37,731 nt of DNA, taken from positions 1 through 37,731 of the forward strand of contig NZ_CAJTUJ010000008.1 in NCBI RefSeq assembly GCF_910579375.1, given 5' to 3'. Below, piece after piece: positions 8,337 to 15,523 of the stretch. The notes beneath the pieces are model-generated. The model had not been told where the DNA came from, made no database searches, and saw nothing but the letters and a program-made list of their open reading frames with translations. Every line of letters starts with the position of its first letter. Position 1 is the first letter of the stretch. The position numbers and the translations under genes are program-made. The DNA comes from an uncultured Rikenella sp. Its GTDB lineage: Bacteria > Bacteroidota > Bacteroidia > Bacteroidales > Rikenellaceae.

Positions 8337-9644
8337 ATGAAGAAGAAAAAGATACACATCGTCACCCTCGGGTGCGCCAAGAACCTCGTTGATTCGGAAC
8401 ACCTGGCCGGTCAGCTCGACGCGGAAGGGTGGGAAGTGGTCTACGACAGCGACTCAACCGACGCCCGGGTGGTGGTGATCAACACCTGCGGCTTTATCGG
8501 CGATGCCAAAGAGGAGTCCGTCAACACCATCCTGCGGTTCGCCGCCGCCAAAGAAGCCGGGGATATTGATCACCTGTTCGTCATGGGGTGCCTCAGCGAA
8601 CGATACCGCGACGAACTGCGCGGCGAGCTGCCCGAAGTGGACGACTTTTTCGGCGTCAGGGATCTGAGCGACATCCTGCGCACCGTGGGGACGACCTACC
8701 GCGACGAACTGCGCGGCGAACGGCGGCTGACCACACCCGCCCACTACGCCTACCTCAAGATTTCGGAGGGATGCAACTGGGGGTGCGGTTATTGCGCCAT
8801 TCCACTCATTCGGGGGCGGCACGTTTCGGTGCCCTTCGAAGAGCTGATCGACGAAGCGACGACACTCGCCCGGAAAGGCGTGCGCGAACTCATCGTCATC
8901 GCCCAGGACACCACCTACTACGGCATCGACCTCTACGGACGGCGGAGACTCGGAGAGCTGCTGCGCGCCTTGTGCCGGATCGACGACATCGAGTGGGTGC
9001 GGCTGCACTACGCCTACCCCGCACACTTCCCGCAGGAGGTGATCGACGCCATGCGCGACGAGCCGAAAATCTGCAAATACCTCGATATTCCGTTGCAACA
9101 CATCTCCGACCGGATGCTCCGCTCCATGCGGCGCGGCCTGTCGAAAGCCGAGACCATCGACCTCATCGGCCGACTGCGGCGCGAGATTCCGGACATCGCC
9201 CTGCGGACGACCCTGCTCGTGGGCTACCCGGGCGAGACAGAGGCGGATTTCGAGGAACTGCTCGACTTCGTCCGCCAATCGCGGTTCGACCGACTCGGCG
9301 TCTTTCCCTACTCCGAAGAGGAGGGCACCTACTCCGCCACCGAGCTCGCCGACGACGTGCCGGAAGCGGTCAAAACGGAACGTGTCGAACGCATCATGAC
9401 CCTGCAACAGGAGATTGCCCGACAGAAAAACGAACGGCTCGTGGGACAGGTGCACCAGGTGATCATCGACCGGCGCGAGGGCGATTTTTGGGTCGGTCGC
9501 ACCCAATACGACTCGCCGGAAGTAGATCAGGAGGTGCTGATCGCCTCCACCGCACCGCTCGCCCCGGGCACCCTGACCGACATCCGGATCACCGCAGCGG
9601 ACGACTACGACCTGCGCGGCGAACTCGCCGGAACGGACAGGTAA
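8337..9644 (+). CDS. rimO: Ribosomal protein S12 (Asp) methylthiotransferase
   Basis: A 435-aa radical-SAM enzyme that adds a methylthio group to a conserved Asp of ribosomal protein S12. The N-terminal UPF0004 domain holds three cluster-binding cysteines (Cys13 in TLGCAKN, Cys51 in NTCGFI, Cys85 in MGCLSER). The radical-SAM motif CNWGCGYC gives Cys146, Cys150 and Cys153. A C-terminal TRAM domain (about 370-435) is present. CNWGCGYCAIPLIRG and the short LGCAKNLVDSE start are typical of RimO rather than MiaB. The start is the ATG five bases after the previous stop codon; a frame extending upstream to 7626 is only overlap with the preceding gene. Confidence 0.95.
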   Translation: MKKKKIHIVTLGCAKNLVDSEHLAGQLDAEGWEVVYDSDSTDARVVVINTCGFIGDAKEESVNTILRFAAAKEAGDIDHLFVMGCLSERYRDELRGELPEVDDFFGVRDLSDILRTVGTTYRDELRGERRLTTPAHYAYLKISEGCNWGCGYCAIPLIRGRHVSVPFEELIDEATTLARKGVRELIVIAQDTTYYGIDLYGRRRLGELLRALCRIDDIEWVRLHYAYPAHFPQEVIDAMRDEPKICKYLDIPLQHISDRMLRSMRRGLSKAETIDLIGRLRREIPDIALRTTLLVGYPGETEADFEELLDFVRQSRFDRLGVFPYSEEEGTYSATELADDVPEAVKTERVERIMTLQQEIARQKNERLVGQVHQVIIDRREGDFWVGRTQYDSPEVDQEVLIASTAPLAPGTLTDIRITAADDYDLRGELAGTDR

Positions 9645-9652
9645 AGCCCGTA

Positions 9653-9684
9653 TTTGTAAATCCCGCCGAAAAACCGTAGCTTTG
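9653..9684 (+). promoter_or_regulatory. Promoter of the coiled-coil protein-zapA unit
   Basis: TTTG at 9653-9656, a 20-nt spacer and TAGCTTTG at 9677-9684 match the Bacteroidota consensus fully. The predicted start point is about 17 nt before the ATG at 9708. Confidence 0.75.
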
Positions 9685-9707
9685 CGGTACGGATAAGCGG
9701 ACGGACA

Positions 9708-10004
9708 ATGGCAGAGATGTCGGAACAAAGCCTCATCGAACGCGTCGAGCGCAACATTCAGCGTCTTTTGGCGCAGAACGCCGAACTGCGGGAGGCCAAT
9801 GCCGCGCTGGGGGCGGAGAATGCACGGCTCCACGCGCAAACCGCGGCACAGGGAGAGGAGATCGCCCGGTTGCAGGCGGATATGGATCGGCTCCTCCTGC
9901 GCAAATCGGTTACCGAAGTGGCCGGAGGAGTGCGGGCGGCCAGACTCCGTATCAACCGCTTACTGAAAGATGTGGATCGTTGCATCGCACTGATGAACAA
10001 ATAA
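9708..10004 (+). CDS. Small coiled-coil protein upstream of zapA
   Basis: A 98-aa protein with almost continuous heptad-like pattern (VERNIQRLLAQNAELREANAALGAENARLHAQ... through about residue 65), followed by a basic helix VRAARLRINRLLKDVDRC. There is no signal peptide or membrane segment. Its position directly before zapA and its size recall the small coiled-coil cell-division factors (ZapB-like), but there is no sequence motif that proves this. It has its own consensus promoter and is probably co-transcribed with zapA, 123 nt downstream. Confidence 0.65.
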   Translation: MAEMSEQSLIERVERNIQRLLAQNAELREANAALGAENARLHAQTAAQGEEIARLQADMDRLLLRKSVTEVAGGVRAARLRINRLLKDVDRCIALMNK

Positions 10005-10127
10005 TATCCGGCGCCCGATTCGCTACGGAAAACGATTCCGGCGGAGCCTTTCGGACATCCCGATGACCGAACCGCCGTGCGGGCACGAAAAACGGCACGG
10101 ATATTGCAGCAGATAAAGACAAGAGGT

Positions 10128-10526
10128 ATGGAACGGAAGATGATGAAGATACGCGTAGAGATTGCCGAACGACCGTACCGACTGACCATACCTGCCGACG
10201 AAGAAGAACGGGTGAGACGCGCCGCCAAGCAGATACGCGACCAGATCGAAAACCTGAAACGCAACTACGAAGCCTCGCTGACCGAATACCTCGCGATGGC
10301 CGCCATGCGGATTTCGATCGAAAACGAAGAGAACAAAGAGCGCCTGCGGATGAGTCCGGAAGCGCTGCGGCTGCGAGACCTCGCCTCGGAACTCGACCGA
10401 TGGGTCGGAGAGGGAGACGGCAACGACGGAACCGGAGACCCGATCGTCCAGGTTCCGGCACCGATCGTCAAACCGAAAAGCAAACGAGGACGGCCCCGGA
10501 AAAACCGGACCGACTCCGACTCCTGA
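10128..10526 (+). CDS. zapA: Cell division protein ZapA with AT-hook-like C-terminal tail
   Basis: A 132-aa protein. Residues about 5-85 match ZapA: MKIRVEIAERPYRLTIPADEEERVRRAAKQI is the beta-rich head, followed by a long helix (IRDQIENLKRNYEASLTEYLAMAAMRISIE). ZapA binds and bundles FtsZ at midcell. The ATG at 10128 is preceded by AAGAGGT, a fair ribosome-binding site, and is preferred to the upstream frame start at 10077. Unusually, the family core of about 90-100 residues is followed by a proline-rich linker and KSKRGRPRKNR, which has the GRP core and basic flanks of an AT-hook. The hairpin-rich spacer and a candidate 6S-like RNA follow. Confidence 0.85.
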   Translation: MERKMMKIRVEIAERPYRLTIPADEEERVRRAAKQIRDQIENLKRNYEASLTEYLAMAAMRISIENEENKERLRMSPEALRLRDLASELDRWVGEGDGNDGTGDPIVQVPAPIVKPKSKRGRPRKNRTDSDS

Positions 10527-10671
10527 CCGGCGCACGAGACACACAGACACTTCGGCGAACAGCACCCTTTCGGGGTCGCGACAGTTCGCCCGACCTCCGG
10601 GCCTCCGCCCCATGATGACTTCAGCGGAACCGGAACAAACGTTCTTTCGGGAAACAGACGAATTGACGGAG

Positions 10672-10702
10672 CCCGTTGTTTTCGCCCGACGAAAACAACG
10701 GG
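10672..10702 (+). repeat. Perfect 13-bp inverted repeat
   Basis: CCCGTTGTTTTCG and its exact reverse complement flank the loop CCCGA. No U-tract follows, so it is not an ordinary terminator. It is preceded directly by the repeat ATTGACGGAG. Confidence 0.75.
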
Positions 10703-10772
10703 TCGCCCGCTCCCATCCACCCACGCCGCACCTTGCGCGGCTGGCAGACAATCGGGGGAGCGGCCGGATTGA

Positions 10773-10809
10773 CGGAGGCCTGTCGGCCAAAAAGACAGAC
10801 AGGCCTCCG
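10773..10809 (+). repeat. Perfect 12-bp inverted repeat
   Basis: CGGAGGCCTGTC pairs with GACAGGCCTCCG around a 13-nt loop. The second copy of ATTGACGGAG (10769-10778) overlaps its 5' arm. Confidence 0.75.
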
Positions 10810-10869
10810 ACATTTCCTCCTCCGCCCCGGCGTCTCACCTTTTCCGGTACATACCAGAAGAAACCGAAA

Positions 10870-11097
10870 ATGCCCGCATGGTTTCCTTTTGCTTTGCGAT
10901 ACTCAACACTAACTACTTGGAGCACAACAACTCTATGGACGTAGGACAGGCCTTACCCCGTTTCGGCGGGTTTCTGTATTCCAAACGCCGCCCGAGCGCG
11001 GCGGCAGAACGTTGGAAGTCCCAAATCCACAGGCAGCTCCACCCATGATTTGACCGGAGTTATTCGTCAAACCATCAAAGGAAGCCATGCTTTTTTT
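10870..11097 (+). ncRNA. ssrS: Structured RNA with paired ends and U-tract, candidate 6S RNA
   Basis: The 14-nt segment 10876-10889 pairs with 11077-11090 with a single G-U pair, and the second arm is followed at once by seven Ts (11091-11097). This predicts an RNA of about 220 nt whose ends are joined by a closing stem that also forms the terminator. Inside are further stems: TGGAGC/GCTCCA (about 10918-10923 and 11036-11041), TTCCAA/TTGGAA enclosing CGCCGC/GCGGCG (about 10979-11017), and TTTGAC/GTCAAA (about 11049-11071). This long, bulged rod shape and the position directly after zapA and before rny suggest 6S RNA (ssrS), which sequesters RNA polymerase; zapA-ssrS linkage is known in other bacteria. 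No clear -7/-33 promoter was found upstream, so the 5' end is approximate and the identity is an inference. Confidence 0.55.
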
Positions 11098-11145
11098 ATG
11101 CCTATACCAAACCAAAACAACTAAATAACCAAACCACACACACGA

Positions 11146-12687
11146 ATGGATATACTGATCATAATTGTGAGTGCCGTCGTCGCCGCAGCCGTGGTGGGAT
11201 ACGCCACTTACATGTTCACCTACAAATCGACCGAAAAGCGGCGCACCGCCATCCTGCGCGAAGCCGAACAGGACAGCGAGATGCTCAAGAAGGAGAAAAT
11301 CCTCCAGGCCAAGGAGAAATTCCTCCAGATGAAAGCCGAACACGAAAAACAGGTCGCCGAGCGGAACACCCGGCTGCAACAGATCGAAACCAAGATCAAA
11401 CAGCGCGAAACCCAGCTCAACCAGGAGGGCGAACAGCTCAACAAACGCATCAAAGAGTTCGAAAGCACCCGATCCAGAGTCGAAAGCGAACTGCAATCGC
11501 TCGCCGGGCGTAAGGAAGAGCTCGACCGGCTGACCAAAGAACAGATCGTCAAACTCGAACAGATCAGCGGCCTCTCCATCGACGAAGCCAAGGCCCAGCT
11601 CATCGAACAACTCAAAAGCGAAGCCAAGAGCGAAGCGGCCGCTTATATCAACGACATTATCGACGAAGCCAAGATGACCGCCAACAAGGAGGCCAAGAAG
11701 ATCGTCGTGCAGAGCATCCAGCGGGTGGCTACCGAGGCCGCTATCGAGAACTCGGTGACGGTTTTCAACATCGACTCGGATGAAGTCAAGGGGCGGATTA
11801 TCGGCCGGGAAGGGCGGAATATCCGGGCTTTGGAGGCGGCGACGGGTGTGGAAATCATCGTCGATGATACTCCTGAGGCGATTATTTTGTCGGGATTCGA
11901 TCCGGTGCGGCGGGAAATCGCGCGGCTGGCACTGCATCAGTTGGTGACCGACGGGCGTATCCACCCGGCGCGTATCGAAGAGGTCGTAGCCAAGGTGCAG
12001 AAGCAGATCGAAGAGGAGATCGTCGAAGTCGGGAAACGGACGGCGATCGACCTCGGGATTCATGGTTTGAACTCGGAGCTGATTCGGCTGATCGGGAAGA
12101 TGAAATACCGCTCTTCCTACGGGCAGAACCTCTTGCAACACTCGCGCGAGGTGGCAAATCTCTCCGGGATTATGGCCGCAGAGTTGGGGTTGAATCCGCA
12201 GCTGGCGCGACGTGCCGGGCTCTTGCACGACATCGGAAAGGTGCCGGACGACGAGCCGGAACTGCCGCACGCCATGATCGGGATGAAACTCGCCGAAAAA
12301 TTCAAGGAAAAACCGGAGGTCGTCAATGCCATCGGGGCGCACCACGACGAGATCGAGATGACCACCCTGATCGCACCGATCGTACAGGTTTGCGACGCCA
12401 TCTCGGGCGCACGGCCGGGGGCAAGGCGTGAAGTGGTGGAAAGCTATATCAAACGTTTGAAGGAGATGGAAGACATCGCTATGGCGCATCAGGGGGTATT
12501 GAAAACCTATGCCATTCAGGCCGGGCGCGAGTTACGCGTGATCGTCGGAAGCGAAAAGATCAGCGACCAGCAGGCCGAAACCTTGTCGCACGACATCGCC
12601 AAGAAGATTCAGGACGAAATGACCTATCCGGGACAGGTGAAAATCACCGTCATTCGGGAAACACGGTCGATCAGCTACGCCAAGTAG
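11146..12687 (+). CDS. rny: Ribonuclease Y
   Basis: A 513-aa membrane-anchored endoribonuclease that initiates mRNA decay. One N-terminal membrane helix (about 3-24), a long coiled coil (about 30-190), a KH RNA-binding domain with GRIIGREGRN at 216-225, and an HD metal-dependent hydrolase domain with LLHDIGKV (His361-Asp362) and GAHHDE further on. Length and domain order match the family exactly. It begins 49 nt after the U-tract of the preceding RNA and ends before a strong terminator. Confidence 0.97.
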   Translation: MDILIIIVSAVVAAAVVGYATYMFTYKSTEKRRTAILREAEQDSEMLKKEKILQAKEKFLQMKAEHEKQVAERNTRLQQIETKIKQRETQLNQEGEQLNKRIKEFESTRSRVESELQSLAGRKEELDRLTKEQIVKLEQISGLSIDEAKAQLIEQLKSEAKSEAAAYINDIIDEAKMTANKEAKKIVVQSIQRVATEAAIENSVTVFNIDSDEVKGRIIGREGRNIRALEAATGVEIIVDDTPEAIILSGFDPVRREIARLALHQLVTDGRIHPARIEEVVAKVQKQIEEEIVEVGKRTAIDLGIHGLNSELIRLIGKMKYRSSYGQNLLQHSREVANLSGIMAAELGLNPQLARRAGLLHDIGKVPDDEPELPHAMIGMKLAEKFKEKPEVVNAIGAHHDEIEMTTLIAPIVQVCDAISGARPGARREVVESYIKRLKEMEDIAMAHQGVLKTYAIQAGRELRVIVGSEKISDQQAETLSHDIAKKIQDEMTYPGQVKITVIRETRSISYAK

Positions 12688-12719
12688 GCATAAACACAGG
12701 GCGATTCTATTTGCCACAG

Positions 12720-12752
12720 GGGCGGCGGTTTGTACAAACCGCCGCCCTTTTT
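12720..12752 (+). terminator. Rho-independent terminator after rny
   Basis: A fully palindromic 28-nt sequence (arms GGGCGGCGGTTT/AAACCGCCGCCC around GTAC) is followed by TTTTT. Confidence 0.9.
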
Positions 12753-12797
12753 GCACGCTATTTGCAGAAGAATAGCGTCAAAAACACCTATCGCCTT

Positions 12798-13865
12798 ATG
12801 AAAACCCGAATCCTGACCGCCGCCTTGCTCGGCGGCCTGCTGACCCTCGGCGCCCTCGCGCCGACCGAAGCCTGCACCCGCGCCGTCTACCTCGGCCCGA
12901 ACGGAATGATCGTCACCGGGCGCACCATGGACTGGCGCGAAGAGATGCCCACCAACCTGTGGCTCCTGCCCCGCGGCATCGAACGCATCAGCTACGACCG
13001 CGGCCCTCATCTGACCTGGACATCGAAATACGGTAGCGTCATCGCCGCCGCCTACGACATCGGCACCTCCGAAGGGATGAACGAAAAAGGACTCGTCGCC
13101 CAGCTGCTCTACCTCACCGAAAGCCGCTACGACCGGCCCGGGCCCGACGATCGGCCCGTGATGGGGATGAGCATCTGGTGCCAGTACGTGCTCGATAACT
13201 TCGCCACCGTCTCCGAGGCCGTCGCCGAACTGAAGAAAGACCGCTTCCGGATCGACGCGCCCGCCATGCCCGGCGGACAGGCCTCCACGATGCACATGGC
13301 CATCTCGGACAGCACCGGCAACAGCGCCGTGATCGAATACCTCGACGGCAAAGTCTCCATCCACGAAGGACGCCAGTACCAGGTGCTGACCAACTCGCCC
13401 AGCTACGACCAGCAACTGGCCGTCCGCGACTACTGGGCCCCGATCGGCGGCCTCAACATGCTGCCCGGGACGAACAAATCCTCCGACCGGTTCGTCCGCG
13501 CCAGCTTCTATATCAACGCCGTCGAACAGACCGACGACCCGAAAAAAGCCGTTGCCGCCGTCTTCAGCGTCATGCGCTCCGTGTCGGTGCCGCTGGGCTT
13601 TTCGGCCCCCGGACACCCGAACAACTCCTCGACCCGCTGGCGGTCGATCAGCGACCAGAAAAACCGGATCTACTACTTCGAAACGACCCTCGCTCCGGCC
13701 ATCCTGTGGGTACCGCTCGACGAAGCCGACCTGCGTCCCGGCGCTCCGGCACGGAAACTGACCCTCACCGGAGGCGAAGAATATGCCGGGAACGCCCTCG
13801 GGCAGTTCCGCAAGACCACACCCTTCCCCTTCCTGTTCGAGATTCCGGAAGACTTCAGCCTCTGA
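12798..13865 (+). CDS. Secreted choloylglycine hydrolase-family enzyme (bile-salt-hydrolase-like)
   Basis: A 355-aa Ntn-hydrolase. The signal peptide MKTRILTAALLGGLLTLGAL...APTEA ends exactly before Cys26, which becomes the N-terminal nucleophile (CTRAVYLG) after cleavage. Other family residues are visible: Arg42 and Asp45 in GRTMDW, Asn in LTNSPSY, and Arg in NNSSTRW. The family hydrolyses conjugated bile salts or penicillin V. The segment from CTRAVYLG through SSDRFVRASFYI closely resembles, from memory, the Bacteroides bile salt hydrolase type, so bile-salt deconjugation in the periplasm is the likely role; penicillin acylase activity is possible. The ATG at 12798 is chosen because the upstream frame runs into the rny terminator. 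It is followed by its own terminator. Confidence 0.85.
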   Translation: MKTRILTAALLGGLLTLGALAPTEACTRAVYLGPNGMIVTGRTMDWREEMPTNLWLLPRGIERISYDRGPHLTWTSKYGSVIAAAYDIGTSEGMNEKGLVAQLLYLTESRYDRPGPDDRPVMGMSIWCQYVLDNFATVSEAVAELKKDRFRIDAPAMPGGQASTMHMAISDSTGNSAVIEYLDGKVSIHEGRQYQVLTNSPSYDQQLAVRDYWAPIGGLNMLPGTNKSSDRFVRASFYINAVEQTDDPKKAVAAVFSVMRSVSVPLGFSAPGHPNNSSTRWRSISDQKNRIYYFETTLAPAILWVPLDEADLRPGAPARKLTLTGGEEYAGNALGQFRKTTPFPFLFEIPEDFSL

Positions 13866-13882
13866 TTTCCGCCTCGCGTTTC

Positions 13883-13942
13883 CGTTCCCACAGCACGTAT
13901 CTGAATCACAGACCGATACGCGCTGCGGGAACGATTTTATTT
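13883..13942 (+). terminator. Terminator after the bile-salt-hydrolase-like gene
   Basis: The arms CGTTCCCACAGC (13883-13894) and GCTGCGGGAACG (13922-13933) pair with one mismatch; GTATC/GATAC pair inside. ATTTTATTT follows and overlaps the -33 element of the next promoter. Confidence 0.75.
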
Positions 13943-13971
13943 GAACCGAATCCGAAAAAAGCGTAATTTTA
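13940..13971 (+). promoter_or_regulatory. Promoter of the Xaa-Pro aminopeptidase gene
   Basis: TTTG at 13940-13943, a 20-nt spacer and TAATTTTA at 13964-13971 (one mismatch to TAnnTTTG). This places the start point near 13978, giving a leader of about 60 nt. Confidence 0.65.
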
Positions 13972-14039
13972 CAGAGACGCAGGCGGACGGAATCTCCGCG
14001 CCTCCTGCCGAGCCCAAACTTTTTATCAATCAACACAAT

Positions 14040-15431
14040 ATGTTTACTCCCGAAATCTATACGGCCCGCCGGGCGGCCCTGCGCAAGAAACTCAAGAGCG
14101 GCGTGATCCTCCTGCCCGGCAACCTCGACTCGCCGATCAACTACCCGGCCAACGTCTACGACTTCCGACAGGACAGCAATTTTCTCTACTACTTCGGCCT
14201 CGCCCAACCGGGATTCGTGGGGGTCATCGACGTGGATCGCGACACCGACTGCCTCTATGCCGACGAGTGGACGATGGACGACCTGATCTGGATGGGGCCG
14301 CAACCGACCGTGCGCGAACGGGCGGCACTGGCCGGCGTCGGTTCGGCAGGGAGCTTGCAGGAGCTGGCGGCAACGCTCAACAGCGCGATCAAAAAGGGGC
14401 GCAAGGTGCACTATCTGCCGCCGTACCGGAGCGCGACGAAGCTGCAATTGTCGGCCTGGCTCGGCATCGCGGCCGAGCGACTCAAAGACCACGTATCACG
14501 CGACCTGATTCGTGCCGTGATCTCGATGCGCGAGATCAAAGGGCCGGAAGAGATCGCCCAATTGGAAGAGGCGGCCCTGACTGGTTACAAGATGCACACG
14601 ACGGCCATGACGATGTGTCGCGAGGGGATCGGCGAACGGAATATCGCCGTCGAGCTGGAGCGGATTGCAGGACAGGCGGGCGGAAGACTATCGTTCCGCA
14701 GCATCGTGTCGCAACACGGCGAGACGCTGCACAACCTGAGCTACGACGGGCGGCTCCAGGCGGGCCGGCTGCTGCTCATCGACGCGGGGGCCGAGACGGC
14801 GATGGGCTATGCGAGCGACCACACGCGAACGATTCCTGTCAGTGGTAAATTCACGCAGAAACAGCAGGAGATTTACGACATCGTGCTGGCCGCGAACGCC
14901 AAGGCACAGGAGTTGGCACGACCGGGGGTGACCTATCAGTCGATTCATCTGGCCGCGATGCGGGTGATTGCAGAGGGATTGCGGGCCTTGGGACTGATGA
15001 AAGGCGACCCGGCAGAGGCGGTCAAAGCGGGCGCTGCGGCCCTCTTCATGCCGCACGGACTGGGGCATCAGATGGGGCTCGACGTGCACGACCTGGAGGA
15101 GCTGGGCGAGAAATACGTGGGTTACGACGACGCGACGACGCGGAGCACGCTCTTCGGACTGGGAGCGCTGCGAATGGGCAAGGCGTTGAAAGCCGGTCAT
15201 GTGGTGACGGACGAACCGGGTATCTACTTCATCCCGGCTTTGATCGAGAAGTGGGAGCGGGAGCGCATCCACACGGCTTACATCGACTTCGCGAAGCTGC
15301 ACGACTACTTCGACTTCGGCGGGATCCGGCTGGAGGACGACATCCTGATTACGCAGAACGGCAACCGCCTGCTGAGTCGTCACCGGGCACCGATCACGGT
15401 CGCCGATGTCGAGAAAGCGATGGCGAAATAA
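14040..15431 (+). CDS. pepP: Xaa-Pro aminopeptidase (aminopeptidase P, M24B)
   Basis: A 463-aa dimetal peptidase that removes an N-terminal residue preceding proline. The N-terminal creatinase-like domain (about 1-170) contains INYPANVYDFRQDSNFLYYFGL. The pita-bread catalytic domain carries the metal ligands: Asp in LLLIDAGAE, Asp in ASDHTRTIPVSG, His in MPHGLGHQMGLDVHD, Glu in VVTDEPGIYF, and Glu in GIRLEDDILI. No signal peptide is seen, so it is cytoplasmic. The ATG at 14040 is used; the longer frame begins inside the promoter at 13941 and would add 33 unlikely residues. Confidence 0.95.
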   Translation: MFTPEIYTARRAALRKKLKSGVILLPGNLDSPINYPANVYDFRQDSNFLYYFGLAQPGFVGVIDVDRDTDCLYADEWTMDDLIWMGPQPTVRERAALAGVGSAGSLQELAATLNSAIKKGRKVHYLPPYRSATKLQLSAWLGIAAERLKDHVSRDLIRAVISMREIKGPEEIAQLEEAALTGYKMHTTAMTMCREGIGERNIAVELERIAGQAGGRLSFRSIVSQHGETLHNLSYDGRLQAGRLLLIDAGAETAMGYASDHTRTIPVSGKFTQKQQEIYDIVLAANAKAQELARPGVTYQSIHLAAMRVIAEGLRALGLMKGDPAEAVKAGAAALFMPHGLGHQMGLDVHDLEELGEKYVGYDDATTRSTLFGLGALRMGKALKAGHVVTDEPGIYFIPALIEKWERERIHTAYIDFAKLHDYFDFGGIRLEDDILITQNGNRLLSRHRAPITVADVEKAMAK

Positions 15432-15470
15432 CCCGCTCTCCACTCTTCTCACGAGCACCCCTTATAACGC

Positions 15471-15517
15471 TGGCGCCGATAGGAAAGAAAATTCTTTCCT
15501 ATCGGCGCCACCTTTTT
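15471..15517. terminator. Terminator between pepP and nadE
   Basis: A perfect 19-bp stem (15471-15489 with 15492-15510) and 2-nt loop, followed on the plus strand by CCTTTTT. It lies between convergent genes and probably serves both, with the better U-tract for pepP. Confidence 0.9.
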
Positions 15518-15523
15518 ATCAAA

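Larger units (their letters stand above)
10527..10870. other. Hairpin-rich spacer downstream of zapA
   Basis: About 340 bp without a convincing gene. It holds three stem-loops: about 10553-10590 (GGCGAAC/GTTCGCC with inner stem), 10672-10702 (13-bp perfect stem, 5-nt loop), and 10773-10809 (12-bp perfect stem, 13-nt loop). The second and third are each preceded by the direct repeat ATTGACGGAG (10662-10671 and 10769-10778). GGCCTCCG near 10597-10604 could pair with CGGAGGCC at 10773-10780 and compete with the third hairpin. Open frames here lack start signals and family features. Confidence 0.6.

Noticed and set aside
10889..10896. TTGCTTTG as a -7 promoter element of the candidate RNA
   Set aside because: It lies inside the predicted RNA, just after the closing-stem arm, lacks a -33 TTTG, and would remove the 5' partner of the terminator stem.
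12675..14492. A 605-codon minus-strand frame across the hydrolase gene and pepP
   Set aside because: It crosses two terminators, a promoter and two conserved genes on the other strand, so it is not a gene.
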